Below, piece after piece: positions 17,556-24,943 of a DNA stretch of 37,999 nt. The notes beneath the pieces were generated by a model. That model was not told the origin of the DNA. It saw nothing but the letters and a program-made list of their open reading frames with translations, and searched no databases. The first letter of the stretch is position 1, and each line of letters starts with the position of its first letter. The stretch covers positions 1 through 37,999 of the forward strand of contig NZ_JUET01000136.1 of assembly GCF_001006485.1 (NCBI RefSeq). The letters run 5' to 3'. The DNA comes from Tannerella forsythia (GTDB lineage Bacteria; Bacteroidota; Bacteroidia; Bacteroidales; Tannerellaceae). A program made the position numbers and the translations under genes.

Positions 17556-19378
17556 GCGACATCATCCACCTATTACCCGATCATATCGCCAACCAGATCG
17601 CAGCCGGCGAAGTCATTCAACGACCTGCCTCGGTCGTAAAAGAGCTGATGGAGAACGCAGTCGATGCCGAGGCGACGGAGATCATCGTAAATATCAAGGA
17701 CGCAGGGCGTACGCTTGTACAGGTGACAGACAACGGCAAAGGCATGTCGGAGACCGATGCCCGCATGGCTTTTGAGCGTCACGCCACCTCGAAGATTTCG
17801 GATGCAAAAGACCTCTATGCCTTGCGCACAATGGGCTTTCGCGGCGAGGCGCTGGCCTCGATCGCAGCAGTGGCGCAAGTTGAATTGCGCACGAGGGCAA
17901 GAGACGCCGAACTGGGAACGAGGCTCTCGATCTGCGGCTCCGTGCTCGAATCCATCGAAGCCGATGCCTGCATCCAAGGAGCTATTTTCTCGATTAAAAA
18001 CCTGTTCTACAATGTTCCGGTACGCCGTAAGTTTCTCAAATCGAACGAAACGGAATTTCGCAACATCATGACCGAGTTCGAGCGCGTTGCACTCGTGCAT
18101 CCGCCGATTGCCTTCAAACTCTATCACAACGATACGGAGGTGATGAACCTGCCGGCATCGGGGCTGCGTCAACGCATCGTAAACGTATTCGGCAAAAGTT
18201 TTAGTCCCAAACTCCTCCCGCTCGAAAGCGCAACTTCGCTCGTGAAAATCGAAGGATTCATCGGACGGACGGATACCGTGCGCCGACGCGGGTACCAGAA
18301 CTATTTCTTCGTCAACGGGCGATATATGCGGCATCCGTATTTCCACAAAGCCGTCATGCACGCTTACGAGCCGCTGATACCGGCCAGCGAATATCCTGAC
18401 TATTTCATTTACATAACGTTAGACCCTTCTGAAATCGATGTAAATATCCATCCCACCAAAACGGAGATCAAGTTCGAAAACGAACAGCCTATTTGGCAGA
18501 TTCTTTCGTCGGCCGTACGGGAAGCGCTGGGCAAATCGAATTCCGTACCGAGCATCGACTTCGATACCGAAGGCGCCATCGATATCCCGACATACAACCC
18601 TTCGATGCAGGGACGTGTTCGCCCCCCTGTCGTGCAGGTCGATACGAAATACAATCCGTTTCAGATATCACATCGGCCGTCTTATCCCGAACGGAATTGG
18701 GAAATGCTGTATCAGGATTTTGAAAAAGGACGCAAAGACACCTCCGAAGAGATGGGACTATCTTCCGATATTTCCTCGCGTGAACCGAAGCCGGAAAGTC
18801 TGTTCCCCGACGTTTCCTCTCCTTGCTTCCAGTATAAAAACCGCTATATCATCACTTCGCTGAAATCGGGGCTGGTACTGATCGACCAACATCGGGCGCA
18901 TGTACGGATTCTGTACAATCAATACATCCGCAACGTCAGACAGCAGAAAGCCGCCTCACAGCAGATGCTCTTCCCCGAACTCGTCGAGCTTACACCTGCC
19001 GAAGCCGCCTTGATTCCGAACTTGATGGACGACCTGCGCCGGCTGGGCTTCGACCTCAACCCGATGGGAAACAACAGTTACTCGATAACGGCGCTCCCGG
19101 CCGGAGTGGAGGAAAACAATCCCGCCGAACTGCTCAAAGACCTCGTCCATTGTGCGGCCGAATTGTGCGGCGCGATCGGCGACGAGATGGCCGAAGCTCT
19201 TGCGCTCTCGCTGGCCCAATCGGCTGCCATACGTCCGGGAAAACCGCTCTCCGTCGAAGAAATGGAAGCGATGATGGCCGCCCTGTTCTCGTCCGAATCG
19301 AATCGCCTGACTCCCGATGGAAAACCCATCCTCTTTATCCTGACGGATGATGAACTTGCCTCGCACTTCAAGAGCTGA
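17552..19378 (+). CDS. mutL: DNA mismatch repair protein MutL lacking endonuclease motifs
   Basis: 608-aa GHKL ATPase that links mismatch recognition by MutS to downstream repair. ATPase motifs are intact: KELMENAVDAEAT (catalytic E31, metal-binding N35), DNGKGM and TMGFRGEALASI. The C-terminal dimerisation domain is present. The metal-binding motifs of endonuclease-type MutL are recognisable but altered: DQHAxxExxxxE reads DQHRAHVRILYN (445-456), the ACHxxxR motif reads AQSAAIR (from 555), and CPHGRP reads TPDGKP (587-592). The protein therefore probably has no nicking activity. The start overlaps the preceding gene; it is the last gene of the co-directional run. Confidence 0.96.
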   Translation: MSDIIHLLPDHIANQIAAGEVIQRPASVVKELMENAVDAEATEIIVNIKDAGRTLVQVTDNGKGMSETDARMAFERHATSKISDAKDLYALRTMGFRGEALASIAAVAQVELRTRARDAELGTRLSICGSVLESIEADACIQGAIFSIKNLFYNVPVRRKFLKSNETEFRNIMTEFERVALVHPPIAFKLYHNDTEVMNLPASGLRQRIVNVFGKSFSPKLLPLESATSLVKIEGFIGRTDTVRRRGYQNYFFVNGRYMRHPYFHKAVMHAYEPLIPASEYPDYFIYITLDPSEIDVNIHPTKTEIKFENEQPIWQILSSAVREALGKSNSVPSIDFDTEGAIDIPTYNPSMQGRVRPPVVQVDTKYNPFQISHRPSYPERNWEMLYQDFEKGRKDTSEEMGLSSDISSREPKPESLFPDVSSPCFQYKNRYIITSLKSGLVLIDQHRAHVRILYNQYIRNVRQQKAASQQMLFPELVELTPAEAALIPNLMDDLRRLGFDLNPMGNNSYSITALPAGVEENNPAELLKDLVHCAAELCGAIGDEMAEALALSLAQSAAIRPGKPLSVEEMEAMMAALFSSESNRLTPDGKPILFILTDDELASHFKS

Positions 19379-19419
19379 CAACGAAAAGACACCAATCCCT
19401 CACGTGGATTGATGACAAC

Positions 19420-19540
19420 CCCCTTTGCGGGAGACAAATCACAACTATGATCTATTAAAAACAATTTGCAGGAGATAATTCACAACTGTGATTTATCAGA
19501 AACAATTTGCGGGGAATAAATCTTCACACAGATTTTTTCG
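19420..19540. repeat. Three degenerate 41-bp tandem repeats
   Basis: The word TTTGC recurs at 19424, 19465 and 19506 with exact 41-bp period. Each unit continues GGGAGAnAAATCACAACTnTGATnTAT-like, with decreasing fidelity in the third copy. The second unit contains the small palindrome TCACA-AC-TGTGA (19480-19491). Similarity extends over the whole unit, so this is not a repeat-spacer array. Confidence 0.65.
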
Positions 19541-19626
19541 TTTTACCGCTCTTCCCCCACCTTTGAAGGGATAACATCCCCCTTCGCTTCGCTCTTCCCC
19601 ACCTTTGAAGGGGGGGATGTTCCTCT

Positions 19627-19925
19627 GCGTTCGGTCTTTTGTCATTCAGAGCGTAAGCGAAGAATCTCTTTCCTTTTCCGGGGCGAGATTCCTCACTGTG
19701 TTCGGAATGACAAAGGAGGCGTTCGGAATGACAAAGGGGGGTATTTGCATCCATTTGCGCCCATTTGCGAAATTTGCGTTCGGTCTTTTGTCATTCAGAG
19801 CGTAAGCGAAGAATCTCTTTCCTTTTCCGAGGCGAGATTCCTCACTGTGTTCGGAATGACAAAGGAGGCGTTCGGAATGACAAAGGGGGGGTATTTGCAT
19901 CCATTTGCGCCCATTTGCGAAATTT
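19627..19925. repeat. 149/150-bp direct tandem duplication with palindromic elements
   Basis: Units 19627-19775 and 19776-19925 each begin GCGTTCGGTCTTTT and contain a GTCATTC...GAATGAC palindromic element (19641-19711 and 19790-19860), a short GTTCGGAATGACAAAG word, a G-run and ATTTGCATCCATTTGCGCC. By eye the units differ by one substitution (CCGGGG versus CCGAGG) and one G in the G-run. A third GCGTTCGG starts at 19926, and a half palindrome starts at 19979. Confidence 0.85.
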
Positions 19926-20011
19926 GCGTTCGGATAATCCGGCATAACAATTAACCATTAACAATTAACAATTAATTTGTCATTCAGAGCGTAAGCGAAG
20001 AATCTCCTTCT

Positions 20012-20054
20012 GTCACTTTTGGCTTGACCCAAAAGTAACCAAAAGGTCAAGGCT
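20012..20054. repeat. ACTTTTGG/CCAAAAGT inverted repeat
   Basis: ACTTTTGG and CCAAAAGT pair around CTTGAC, followed by ACCAAAAGGTCAAGG, which can compete for pairing (CTTGACC with GGTCAAG). I recognise this word as a widespread non-coding repeat in Bacteroidetes genomes. Function unknown. Confidence 0.5.
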
Positions 20055-20227
20055 TCGTGCGCTTCACACGCCTTCGCGACGCTCGCAGGTCGGAAAATCA
20101 GGTAACTCGCTTCGCTTCGGACAGCCTGATTTTCTTTCGCCCTGCTCGCTGCTCCGTCGGCTCACCGCCGGAAATCAATTGTCAATGGTTAATTGTCAAT
20201 TGTCAATTGTCATGCCAGGTACATGGT

Positions 20228-20328
20228 GTAGAGACGCAATTTTATTCTAACAATTTGCTCACGCTCGGCATAGCTCGAATAAATTCGGCTCTGCTCTCGC
20301 TTACTCGCAAAAGTCATTGCGTCTCTAC
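20228..20328. mobile_element. MITE-like element with 13-bp terminal inverted repeats
   Basis: GTAGAGACGCAAT (20228-20240) and ATTGCGTCTCTAC (20316-20328) are perfect inverted repeats enclosing 75 bp with no gene. The interior contains a smaller palindrome (CGAATAAATTCG). Structure and size fit a miniature inverted-repeat element moved by a transposase supplied elsewhere. No target-site duplication is obvious. Confidence 0.6.
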
Positions 20329-20401
20329 GGTGCGTACAGCGTTGATTTGCGCCATTTGCGTTCGGATAGCCGAAGGTGTTCGGACAAACCCGACACCACA
20401 C

Positions 20402-20431
20402 AAAAAAAAAGGGCGAACAGATGGTTCGCCC
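20402..20431 (-). terminator. Repeat-borne intrinsic terminator, copy 2
   Basis: Arms GGGCGAAC (20411-20418) and GTTCGCCC (20424-20431) are perfect complements next to nine A (20402-20410), so the minus-strand RNA forms a hairpin followed by nine U. It lies about 100 bp downstream of lptB on the same strand and can serve as its terminator. The hairpin and about 65 bp around it are identical to the copy at 231-260. Confidence 0.75.
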
Positions 20432-20534
20432 CTACACGGCATACCGAACGTTGTCAGCATGCTATTTGAAACCGGTGAAAATTATGAAAATTATGGACAA
20501 GACAAGCGCCCTGCTTTTGATGTTCGCAGAGGCC

Positions 20535-21284
20535 TTAGAGGTTTTTCTTGCGTAACTCAAAGTCTCGTCCCAGATACTTCTCGCGCACAATTTCGTTGGC
20601 TGCCAGCTCTTCGGCCGTGCCTTGAAAGAGTACTTTCCCTTCAAACAGCAGATAGGCGCGGTCGGTGATGCTTAACGTTTCGTGCACATTGTGGTCGGTG
20701 ATAAGGATGCCGATGTTCTTATGCTTGAGACGGGCGACGATGGTCTGAATATCCTGCACGGCGATGGGGTCTACACCGGCAAACGGCTCGTCGAGCATGA
20801 TAAATTTCGGGTCGATGGCCAGACAGCGGGCAATCTCCGCCCGACGGCGCTCGCCGCCCGACAAGCGGTCGCCCAGATTCTTGCGTACCTTCTGAAGACC
20901 GAACTCCTCGATCAGGTTTTCCATCTTCGCCCGTTGATACTCCCTCGGCTTGTCGGTCATCTCGAGTACGGAACGGATATTGTCTTCGACCGTCATCTTG
21001 CGAAAAATCGAGGCCTCCTGCGCCAGATAACCGATTCCGAGACGGGCGCGCTTATAGACGGGATAACCGGTGATCTCCGTATCGTCCAGAAAGATTTTGC
21101 CCTGATTGGGAGTGACCAGCCCCACGCTCATATAGAACGTCGTCGTTTTACCTGCCCCGTTAGGGCCGAGCAACCCGACGATCTCGCCCTGCTTTACATT
21201 GATCGATACGTGATTCACCACCGTGCGTGTGCGGTATTTCTTCACCAAATCTTCGGTGCGGAGCATCATTTGCTGTTCATCCAT
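20535..21284 (-). CDS. lptB: LPS export ABC transporter ATP-binding protein LptB
   Basis: ABC ATPase (249 aa with the chosen start) that powers LPS extraction from the inner membrane with LptFG. Walker A is GPNGAGKTT, the Q-loop lies in [18 protein letters not shown], the signature is [16 protein letters not shown], Walker B is [13 protein letters not shown], and the switch His is in [10 protein letters not shown]. The pattern [12 protein letters not shown] is characteristic of LptB. A longer frame begins at a TTG at 21311, but the ATG at 21284 follows an A-rich leader and lies about 25 nt downstream of a perfect -7 box, so it is preferred. No other lpt inner-membrane gene is nearby. Confidence 0.95.
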   Translation of the reverse strand: MDEQQMMLRTEDLVKKYRTRTVVNHVSINVKQGEIVGLLGPNGAGKTTTFYMSVGLVTPNQGKIFLDDTEITGYPVYKRARLGIGYLAQEASIFRKMTVEDNIRSVLEMTDKPREYQRAKMENLIEEFGLQKVRKNLGDRLSGGERRRAEIARCLAIDPKFIMLDEPFAGVDPIAVQDIQTIVARLKHKNIGILITDHNVHETLSITDRAYLLFEGKVLFQGTAEELAANEIVREKYLGRDFELRKKNL

Positions 21285-21308
21285 CGGTTCTGATTTTTTT
21301 ACCCGCTG

Positions 21309-21316
21309 CAAAGATA
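21309..21316 (-). promoter_or_regulatory. Bacteroidetes -7 box for lptB
   Basis: Minus-strand TATCTTTG matches TANNTTTG perfectly, about 25 nt before the chosen lptB ATG. It resembles the -7 box of the TonB receptor (both TATCTTTGC). No TTTG at the expected -33 spacing. Confidence 0.5.
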
Positions 21317-21362
21317 GGATATTTTTGTATCTTTCGGCCGTAAATCATACGTATCAACACGC

Positions 21363-21860
21363 ATGCTATCATACAACTTTATCATGACGAACCTAAAAGC
21401 ATTTCAAGATTATTACCCCGAAGCCTTCGGGCACTGTTTCGGCTGCGGCGCGGAGAATCCGCACGGGCTGCATATCAAAAGCTACTGGAACGACGATGCG
21501 AACGATGCGACCATCGCTTTCTACACCCCTCAACCGTATCATACGGGCGGTTATCCGGGATATGTGTACGGAGGACTCATTGCCGCCATCCTCGACTGTC
21601 ACGGCAACGGAACGGCAGCAGCAGCCGGTTACCGCTTTCACGGACGAGCGATGGGCAGTCTGCCCGCGCTCCGCTACGTGACGGCCTCTCTTCAACTCGA
21701 TTACCTGAAGCCTACTCCCATGGGGATGACGCTTGAACTCCACGCGCGAATTCTCGAAGTTACCGCCCGGAAGGTTCGCATGGAGCTATGGCTTACAGCG
21801 GCCGGCGTCGTGACCGTCAAAGCGCAGATGGTCTCGGTTGCTTTGCCGCCGAGCCCTTGA
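21363..21860 (+). CDS. PaaI/hotdog-fold acyl-CoA thioesterase family protein
   Basis: 165-aa hotdog-fold protein. The N-terminus has HCFGCGAENPHGLHI, followed by YPGYVYGGLIAAILDCHGNGTAA, which is the hotdog helix with a catalytic-type Asp/His. The motif YVTASLQLDYLKPTPMG marks the central strands. Members hydrolyse acyl-CoA thioesters, but the substrate cannot be deduced. A second in-frame ATG at 21384 may be the true start, because the conserved part begins LKAFQDYYPEAF. It is divergent from lptB and convergent with the butyrate operon, so a link to butyryl-CoA is possible but unproven. Confidence 0.85.
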   Translation: MLSYNFIMTNLKAFQDYYPEAFGHCFGCGAENPHGLHIKSYWNDDANDATIAFYTPQPYHTGGYPGYVYGGLIAAILDCHGNGTAAAAGYRFHGRAMGSLPALRYVTASLQLDYLKPTPMGMTLELHARILEVTARKVRMELWLTAAGVVTVKAQMVSVALPPSP

Positions 21861-21866
21861 AAAGTA

Positions 21867-21923
21867 TTTGCCCCGGAAGCAGCAGATACGAACTTCTAAG
21901 TTCGTGTGCCGTCCCGGGGCAAA
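21867..21923. terminator. Two-tier hairpin between convergent genes
   Basis: TTTGCCCCGG (21867-21876) pairs with CCGGGGCAAA (21914-21923), and inside it ACGAACTT pairs with AAGTTCGT around a 2-nt loop. The structure lies between the stop codons of the thioesterase gene and etfA and probably terminates both. Neither side has a long U-run, so it may act mainly as a 3'-end stabiliser. Confidence 0.6.
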
Positions 21924-21951
21924 ACCCAAATAAATAAAGAAGTCTACGGTT

Positions 21952-22959
21952 TTACGTTTTCATCTGAGCCTTTTGCAGCTTCTGGGTAAGTAACGGCACG
22001 ACCTTCGTCAGGTCGGCCACGATACCGAGGTCGGCCACGTGGAAGATCGGCGCGAACTTGTCTTTATTGATGGCAATGATATAGTCCGACTCTTCCATAC
22101 CTGCCAGGTGCTGGATGGCGCCTGATATGCCACAGGCAAAGTACACGTCGGGGCGAACGGTTTTGCCCGTCTGTCCGACTTGCCTTTCGTGATCGATCAG
22201 GCCGGCATCGACCATCGCGCGAGACGAGGAGACCTCTGCACAGATCGACGAAGCCAGCGCTTCGAGCAGTGAAAAGCCGTCCTTGCTGCCTACGCCGCGT
22301 CCGCCGGATACCAAGATTTTGGCTTCGGTAATATCTACCAGACTCTTTGGTTTCTTTTCTTTTTTGACTAAACGTACCTTGAACGCCGAGGCATCAAACT
22401 GCATGTTTACGTTTACGATCTCTCCTGTACGGTTCTTGTCGGCCGGGCGACGGCGCATCACTCCGGGGCGAACGGTCGATATCTGCGGACGATGTTCCTT
22501 GCAGACAATCGTCGCCATCAGATTTCCGCCGAACGCGGGGCGCGTCATCAGCAGGTCGCGCTCGTCCGAAACGGCCAGCGCCGTACAGTCGGCCGTAAGC
22601 CCGGTCTTTACCCGTGCCGAGACACGCGGGCCCAAATCGCGCCCGATCGTCGACGCTCCGATAAGCAGGACTTCCGGCTTGTAGGTCTTGATCAGGTGGG
22701 TAACGGCTTGCGTGTATGGCTCCGTCAGATAATCTTTCAGTTCGGGCGAGTCGATGACCAGCACCCTGTCGGCGCCCGCTTCGATCAGGCTCTGTGCCAA
22801 GGGGGATACTTGATCGCCGAGCAACAGCGCCGTGACGTCTTCACCCACAGCTTCGGCCAACTCGCGCGCTTTTCCGATCAGTTCAAAAGCTACGTTTTTG
22901 ATTTCGCCTTCCCGTTGTTCGGCAAAGACGAAGATTCCTTTATATTCTTCCTTGTTCAT
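21952..22959 (-). CDS. etfA: Electron transfer flavoprotein alpha subunit
   Basis: 335-aa EtfA. The C-terminal FAD-binding domain is clear: [18 protein letters not shown], then [27 protein letters not shown] and [23 protein letters not shown]. Together with EtfB it carries electrons to or from the acyl-CoA dehydrogenase encoded two genes upstream. It is the last gene of the eight-gene operon, 21 bp after etfB, and a hairpin follows its stop codon. Confidence 0.96.
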   Translation of the reverse strand: MNKEEYKGIFVFAEQREGEIKNVAFELIGKARELAEAVGEDVTALLLGDQVSPLAQSLIEAGADRVLVIDSPELKDYLTEPYTQAVTHLIKTYKPEVLLIGASTIGRDLGPRVSARVKTGLTADCTALAVSDERDLLMTRPAFGGNLMATIVCKEHRPQISTVRPGVMRRRPADKNRTGEIVNVNMQFDASAFKVRLVKKEKKPKSLVDITEAKILVSGGRGVGSKDGFSLLEALASSICAEVSSSRAMVDAGLIDHERQVGQTGKTVRPDVYFACGISGAIQHLAGMEESDYIIAINKDKFAPIFHVADLGIVADLTKVVPLLTQKLQKAQMKT

Positions 22960-22980
22960 GATGTAATCACAATAGCGGGG

Positions 22981-23763
22981 TTAGATGATGAATTTTTCCT
23001 GCAATTTCTCAAAAATAATCTGTGCGCCTTCTTCGGGAGATACTTCATGCAGCACTCCCATCGCTTTCGCTCCCTTGGTGAACGATTTGGCTACCCTTGT
23101 CGGAGAGCCTTTGAGACCGATCTGTTCCGCGTCCACACGGATATGATCGAAACCCCACACTTCAATTTCCCGCTCGTAGGCAGTCATGATGAGCCGTACA
23201 TTCATATAGCGCGGCGGCTCGGCCGCCGAAATAACGGTGAACAGACAAGGCCGACCGACTTCGAGTATCTCGTACCCTTCTTCCGTGCTTTTGGTGACGG
23301 TGAACGTCTCGTCCCCGTCATATTCTACGTGTTCCACATACGTAACCTGCGGCAATCCGAGATGTTCGGCAATCTGCGGACCTACCTGCGCCGTGTCGCC
23401 GTCAATCGCCTGCCTTCCGGAGAAGATGACATCGAAAGGGATGTTTCGCAGGGCGGCAGCCAGCGTGTACGATGTTGCCCACGTGTCGGCTCCGCCGAAT
23501 TTCCGATCGCTAAGCAGGATGGCACGGTCTGCGCCCATGGCATACGCTTCGCGAAGAATCGCTTCGGCCTGCGGCGGCCCCATCGTAAGGACCGTAACAT
23601 GCGCCCCGAACTTGTCTTTCAGGAGCAATGCCTGTTCCAGTCCGCACTTGTCGTCCGGATTCATGATGCTCGGCACCCCGTCGCGGATAAGCGTTCCTTT
23701 CACCGGATCGAGTTTGATTTCCGTCGTATCCGGAACTTGTTTGATACAAACAACGATATTCAT
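22981..23763 (-). CDS. etfB: Electron transfer flavoprotein beta subunit
   Basis: 260-aa EtfB starting MNIVVCIKQVPDT. The nucleotide-binding stretch FSGRQAIDGDTAQVGPQIAEHLGLP is the pattern I associate with Etf partners of anaerobic butyryl-CoA dehydrogenases, including the electron-bifurcating type that binds a second FAD here. Bifurcation (NADH oxidised by crotonyl-CoA and ferredoxin together) is therefore possible, but it is inferred. The gene starts 6 bp after the dehydrogenase stop. Confidence 0.96.
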   Translation of the reverse strand: MNIVVCIKQVPDTTEIKLDPVKGTLIRDGVPSIMNPDDKCGLEQALLLKDKFGAHVTVLTMGPPQAEAILREAYAMGADRAILLSDRKFGGADTWATSYTLAAALRNIPFDVIFSGRQAIDGDTAQVGPQIAEHLGLPQVTYVEHVEYDGDETFTVTKSTEEGYEILEVGRPCLFTVISAAEPPRYMNVRLIMTAYEREIEVWGFDHIRVDAEQIGLKGSPTRVAKSFTKGAKAMGVLHEVSPEEGAQIIFEKLQEKFII

Positions 23764-23769
23764 AATGTA

Positions 23770-24918
23770 TTATTTTTTCTTTTTTAGTAGGTTGGAGGCA
23801 ATCACAAGTCGCTGTACTTCGGATGTACCTTCGTAAATCTCGGTAATCTTCGCGTCGCGCATCATCCGTTCTACCGGATATTCGCGGGTATAACCGTATC
23901 CGCCGTGATACTGGACAGCTTTGATGGTCATATCCATCGCTACCTCGGCACAATACAGCTTGGCCATGGCCGAATCCATCGTATAATTCATCTTCCGATC
24001 TTTTTTCCACGAGGCTTTTCGTACCAGCAGGCGAGCCGCTTCGATGCGCGTTGCCAGATCGGCGAGCTGGAACTGCGTGTTCTGGAACTGACCGATGGAT
24101 TTACCGAACTGCTTTCTCTCGGTCACGTATTTTACCGTCTCGTCCATGGCGCCTTGCGCTATTCCCAATGCCTGCGATGCAATCCCGATACGTCCTCCGT
24201 CGAGCGTCTTCATCGCAATCTTGAAGCCGTTGCCTACCGTGCCGAGCATGTTTTCCTTCGGAACGATGCAATGCTCAAAGATCAGTTCGCATGTGGCCGA
24301 TCCCCGTATCCCCATTTTCAATTCTTTCTTTCCGATGCTGAATCCGGGCATACCTTTCTCTACGATGAAAGCCGTGATTCCTTTCGTGCCAAGACTTTTA
24401 TCCGTCATGGCGAAGATGACATATACATGGGCATACTCGGCATTGGTGATAAATATTTTATTCCCGTTGAGGATGTAGTGATCGTCTTCCTCCTCGGCGA
24501 AGGTCTGCTGTGCGGCCGCATCCGTTCCGGCATTTGGCTCGGTCAGCCCGAAGGCACCGATCCACTCGCCCGAACAAAGTTTGGGCAGATACTTTTTCTT
24601 CTGCTCTTCAGTGCCGTGCTCATAGATGGGGGCGGTGCACAGCGACGTATGCGCCGACAGTACGACTCCCGTGGTAGCACACACTTTCGACAGTTCTTCG
24701 ACCGCCATGGAATACATCTGATTTGTGGCTCCCGCTCCGCCGTACTCTACCGGAAAAGGAATGCCCATCAGCCCGATTTTCCCCATCTTACGCACGGTCT
24801 CTATCGGGAAACGCTCCTGCTCATCGATTTCCGCAGCCAGCGGTTTCACCTCTTTCTCGGCAAAGGTGCGAATCATCTGGAGGAACAAGGCCTCCTCACG
24901 TGTCTGATTAAAATCCAT
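23770..24918 (-). CDS. bcd: Short-chain (butyryl-CoA) acyl-CoA dehydrogenase
   Basis: 382-aa flavoprotein of the acyl-CoA dehydrogenase family. The substrate/FAD signatures are GAFGLTEPNAGTDA and the C-terminal ITEIYEGTSEVQR with catalytic Glu363; QYHGGYGYTREYPVERMMRD is also present. Length and catalytic position fit the short-chain class. In this operon it reduces crotonyl-CoA to butyryl-CoA with EtfAB encoded directly downstream. Specificity is inferred from context and not from a diagnostic residue. Confidence 0.92.
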   Translation of the reverse strand: MDFNQTREEALFLQMIRTFAEKEVKPLAAEIDEQERFPIETVRKMGKIGLMGIPFPVEYGGAGATNQMYSMAVEELSKVCATTGVVLSAHTSLCTAPIYEHGTEEQKKKYLPKLCSGEWIGAFGLTEPNAGTDAAAQQTFAEEEDDHYILNGNKIFITNAEYAHVYVIFAMTDKSLGTKGITAFIVEKGMPGFSIGKKELKMGIRGSATCELIFEHCIVPKENMLGTVGNGFKIAMKTLDGGRIGIASQALGIAQGAMDETVKYVTERKQFGKSIGQFQNTQFQLADLATRIEAARLLVRKASWKKDRKMNYTMDSAMAKLYCAEVAMDMTIKAVQYHGGYGYTREYPVERMMRDAKITEIYEGTSEVQRLVIASNLLKKKK

Positions 24919-24943
24919 ACATTTCTATCTTGGTCTGTTGATT

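Larger units (their letters stand above)
19379..20534. other. Gene-free repeat island between mutL and lptB
   Basis: This 1.15-kb stretch has no credible gene. In order it holds a weak hairpin after mutL (CAATCC/GGATTG, about 19394-19414), three degenerate 41-bp tandem units, a near-perfect 149/150-bp tandem duplication carrying palindromic elements, a half element, a (T)CACTTTTGG inverted repeat, AATTGTCAATT-type words, a 101-bp MITE-like element and a terminator-bearing repeat. Long frames crossing it on the plus strand are repeats read through. Confidence 0.8.

Noticed and set aside
19420-19540. Possible CRISPR remnant
   Set aside because: The whole 41-bp unit is repeated, so there are no unique spacers, and no cas gene is present.
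20057-20668. 203-codon plus-strand open frame across repeats
   Set aside because: Composed of repeat sequence, the MITE-like element and the antisense of lptB's 3' end.
22492-23787. 431-codon plus-strand open frame antisense to etfA/etfB
   Set aside because: Etf genes are certain; this frame is Arg/Phe/His-rich and lacks motifs.
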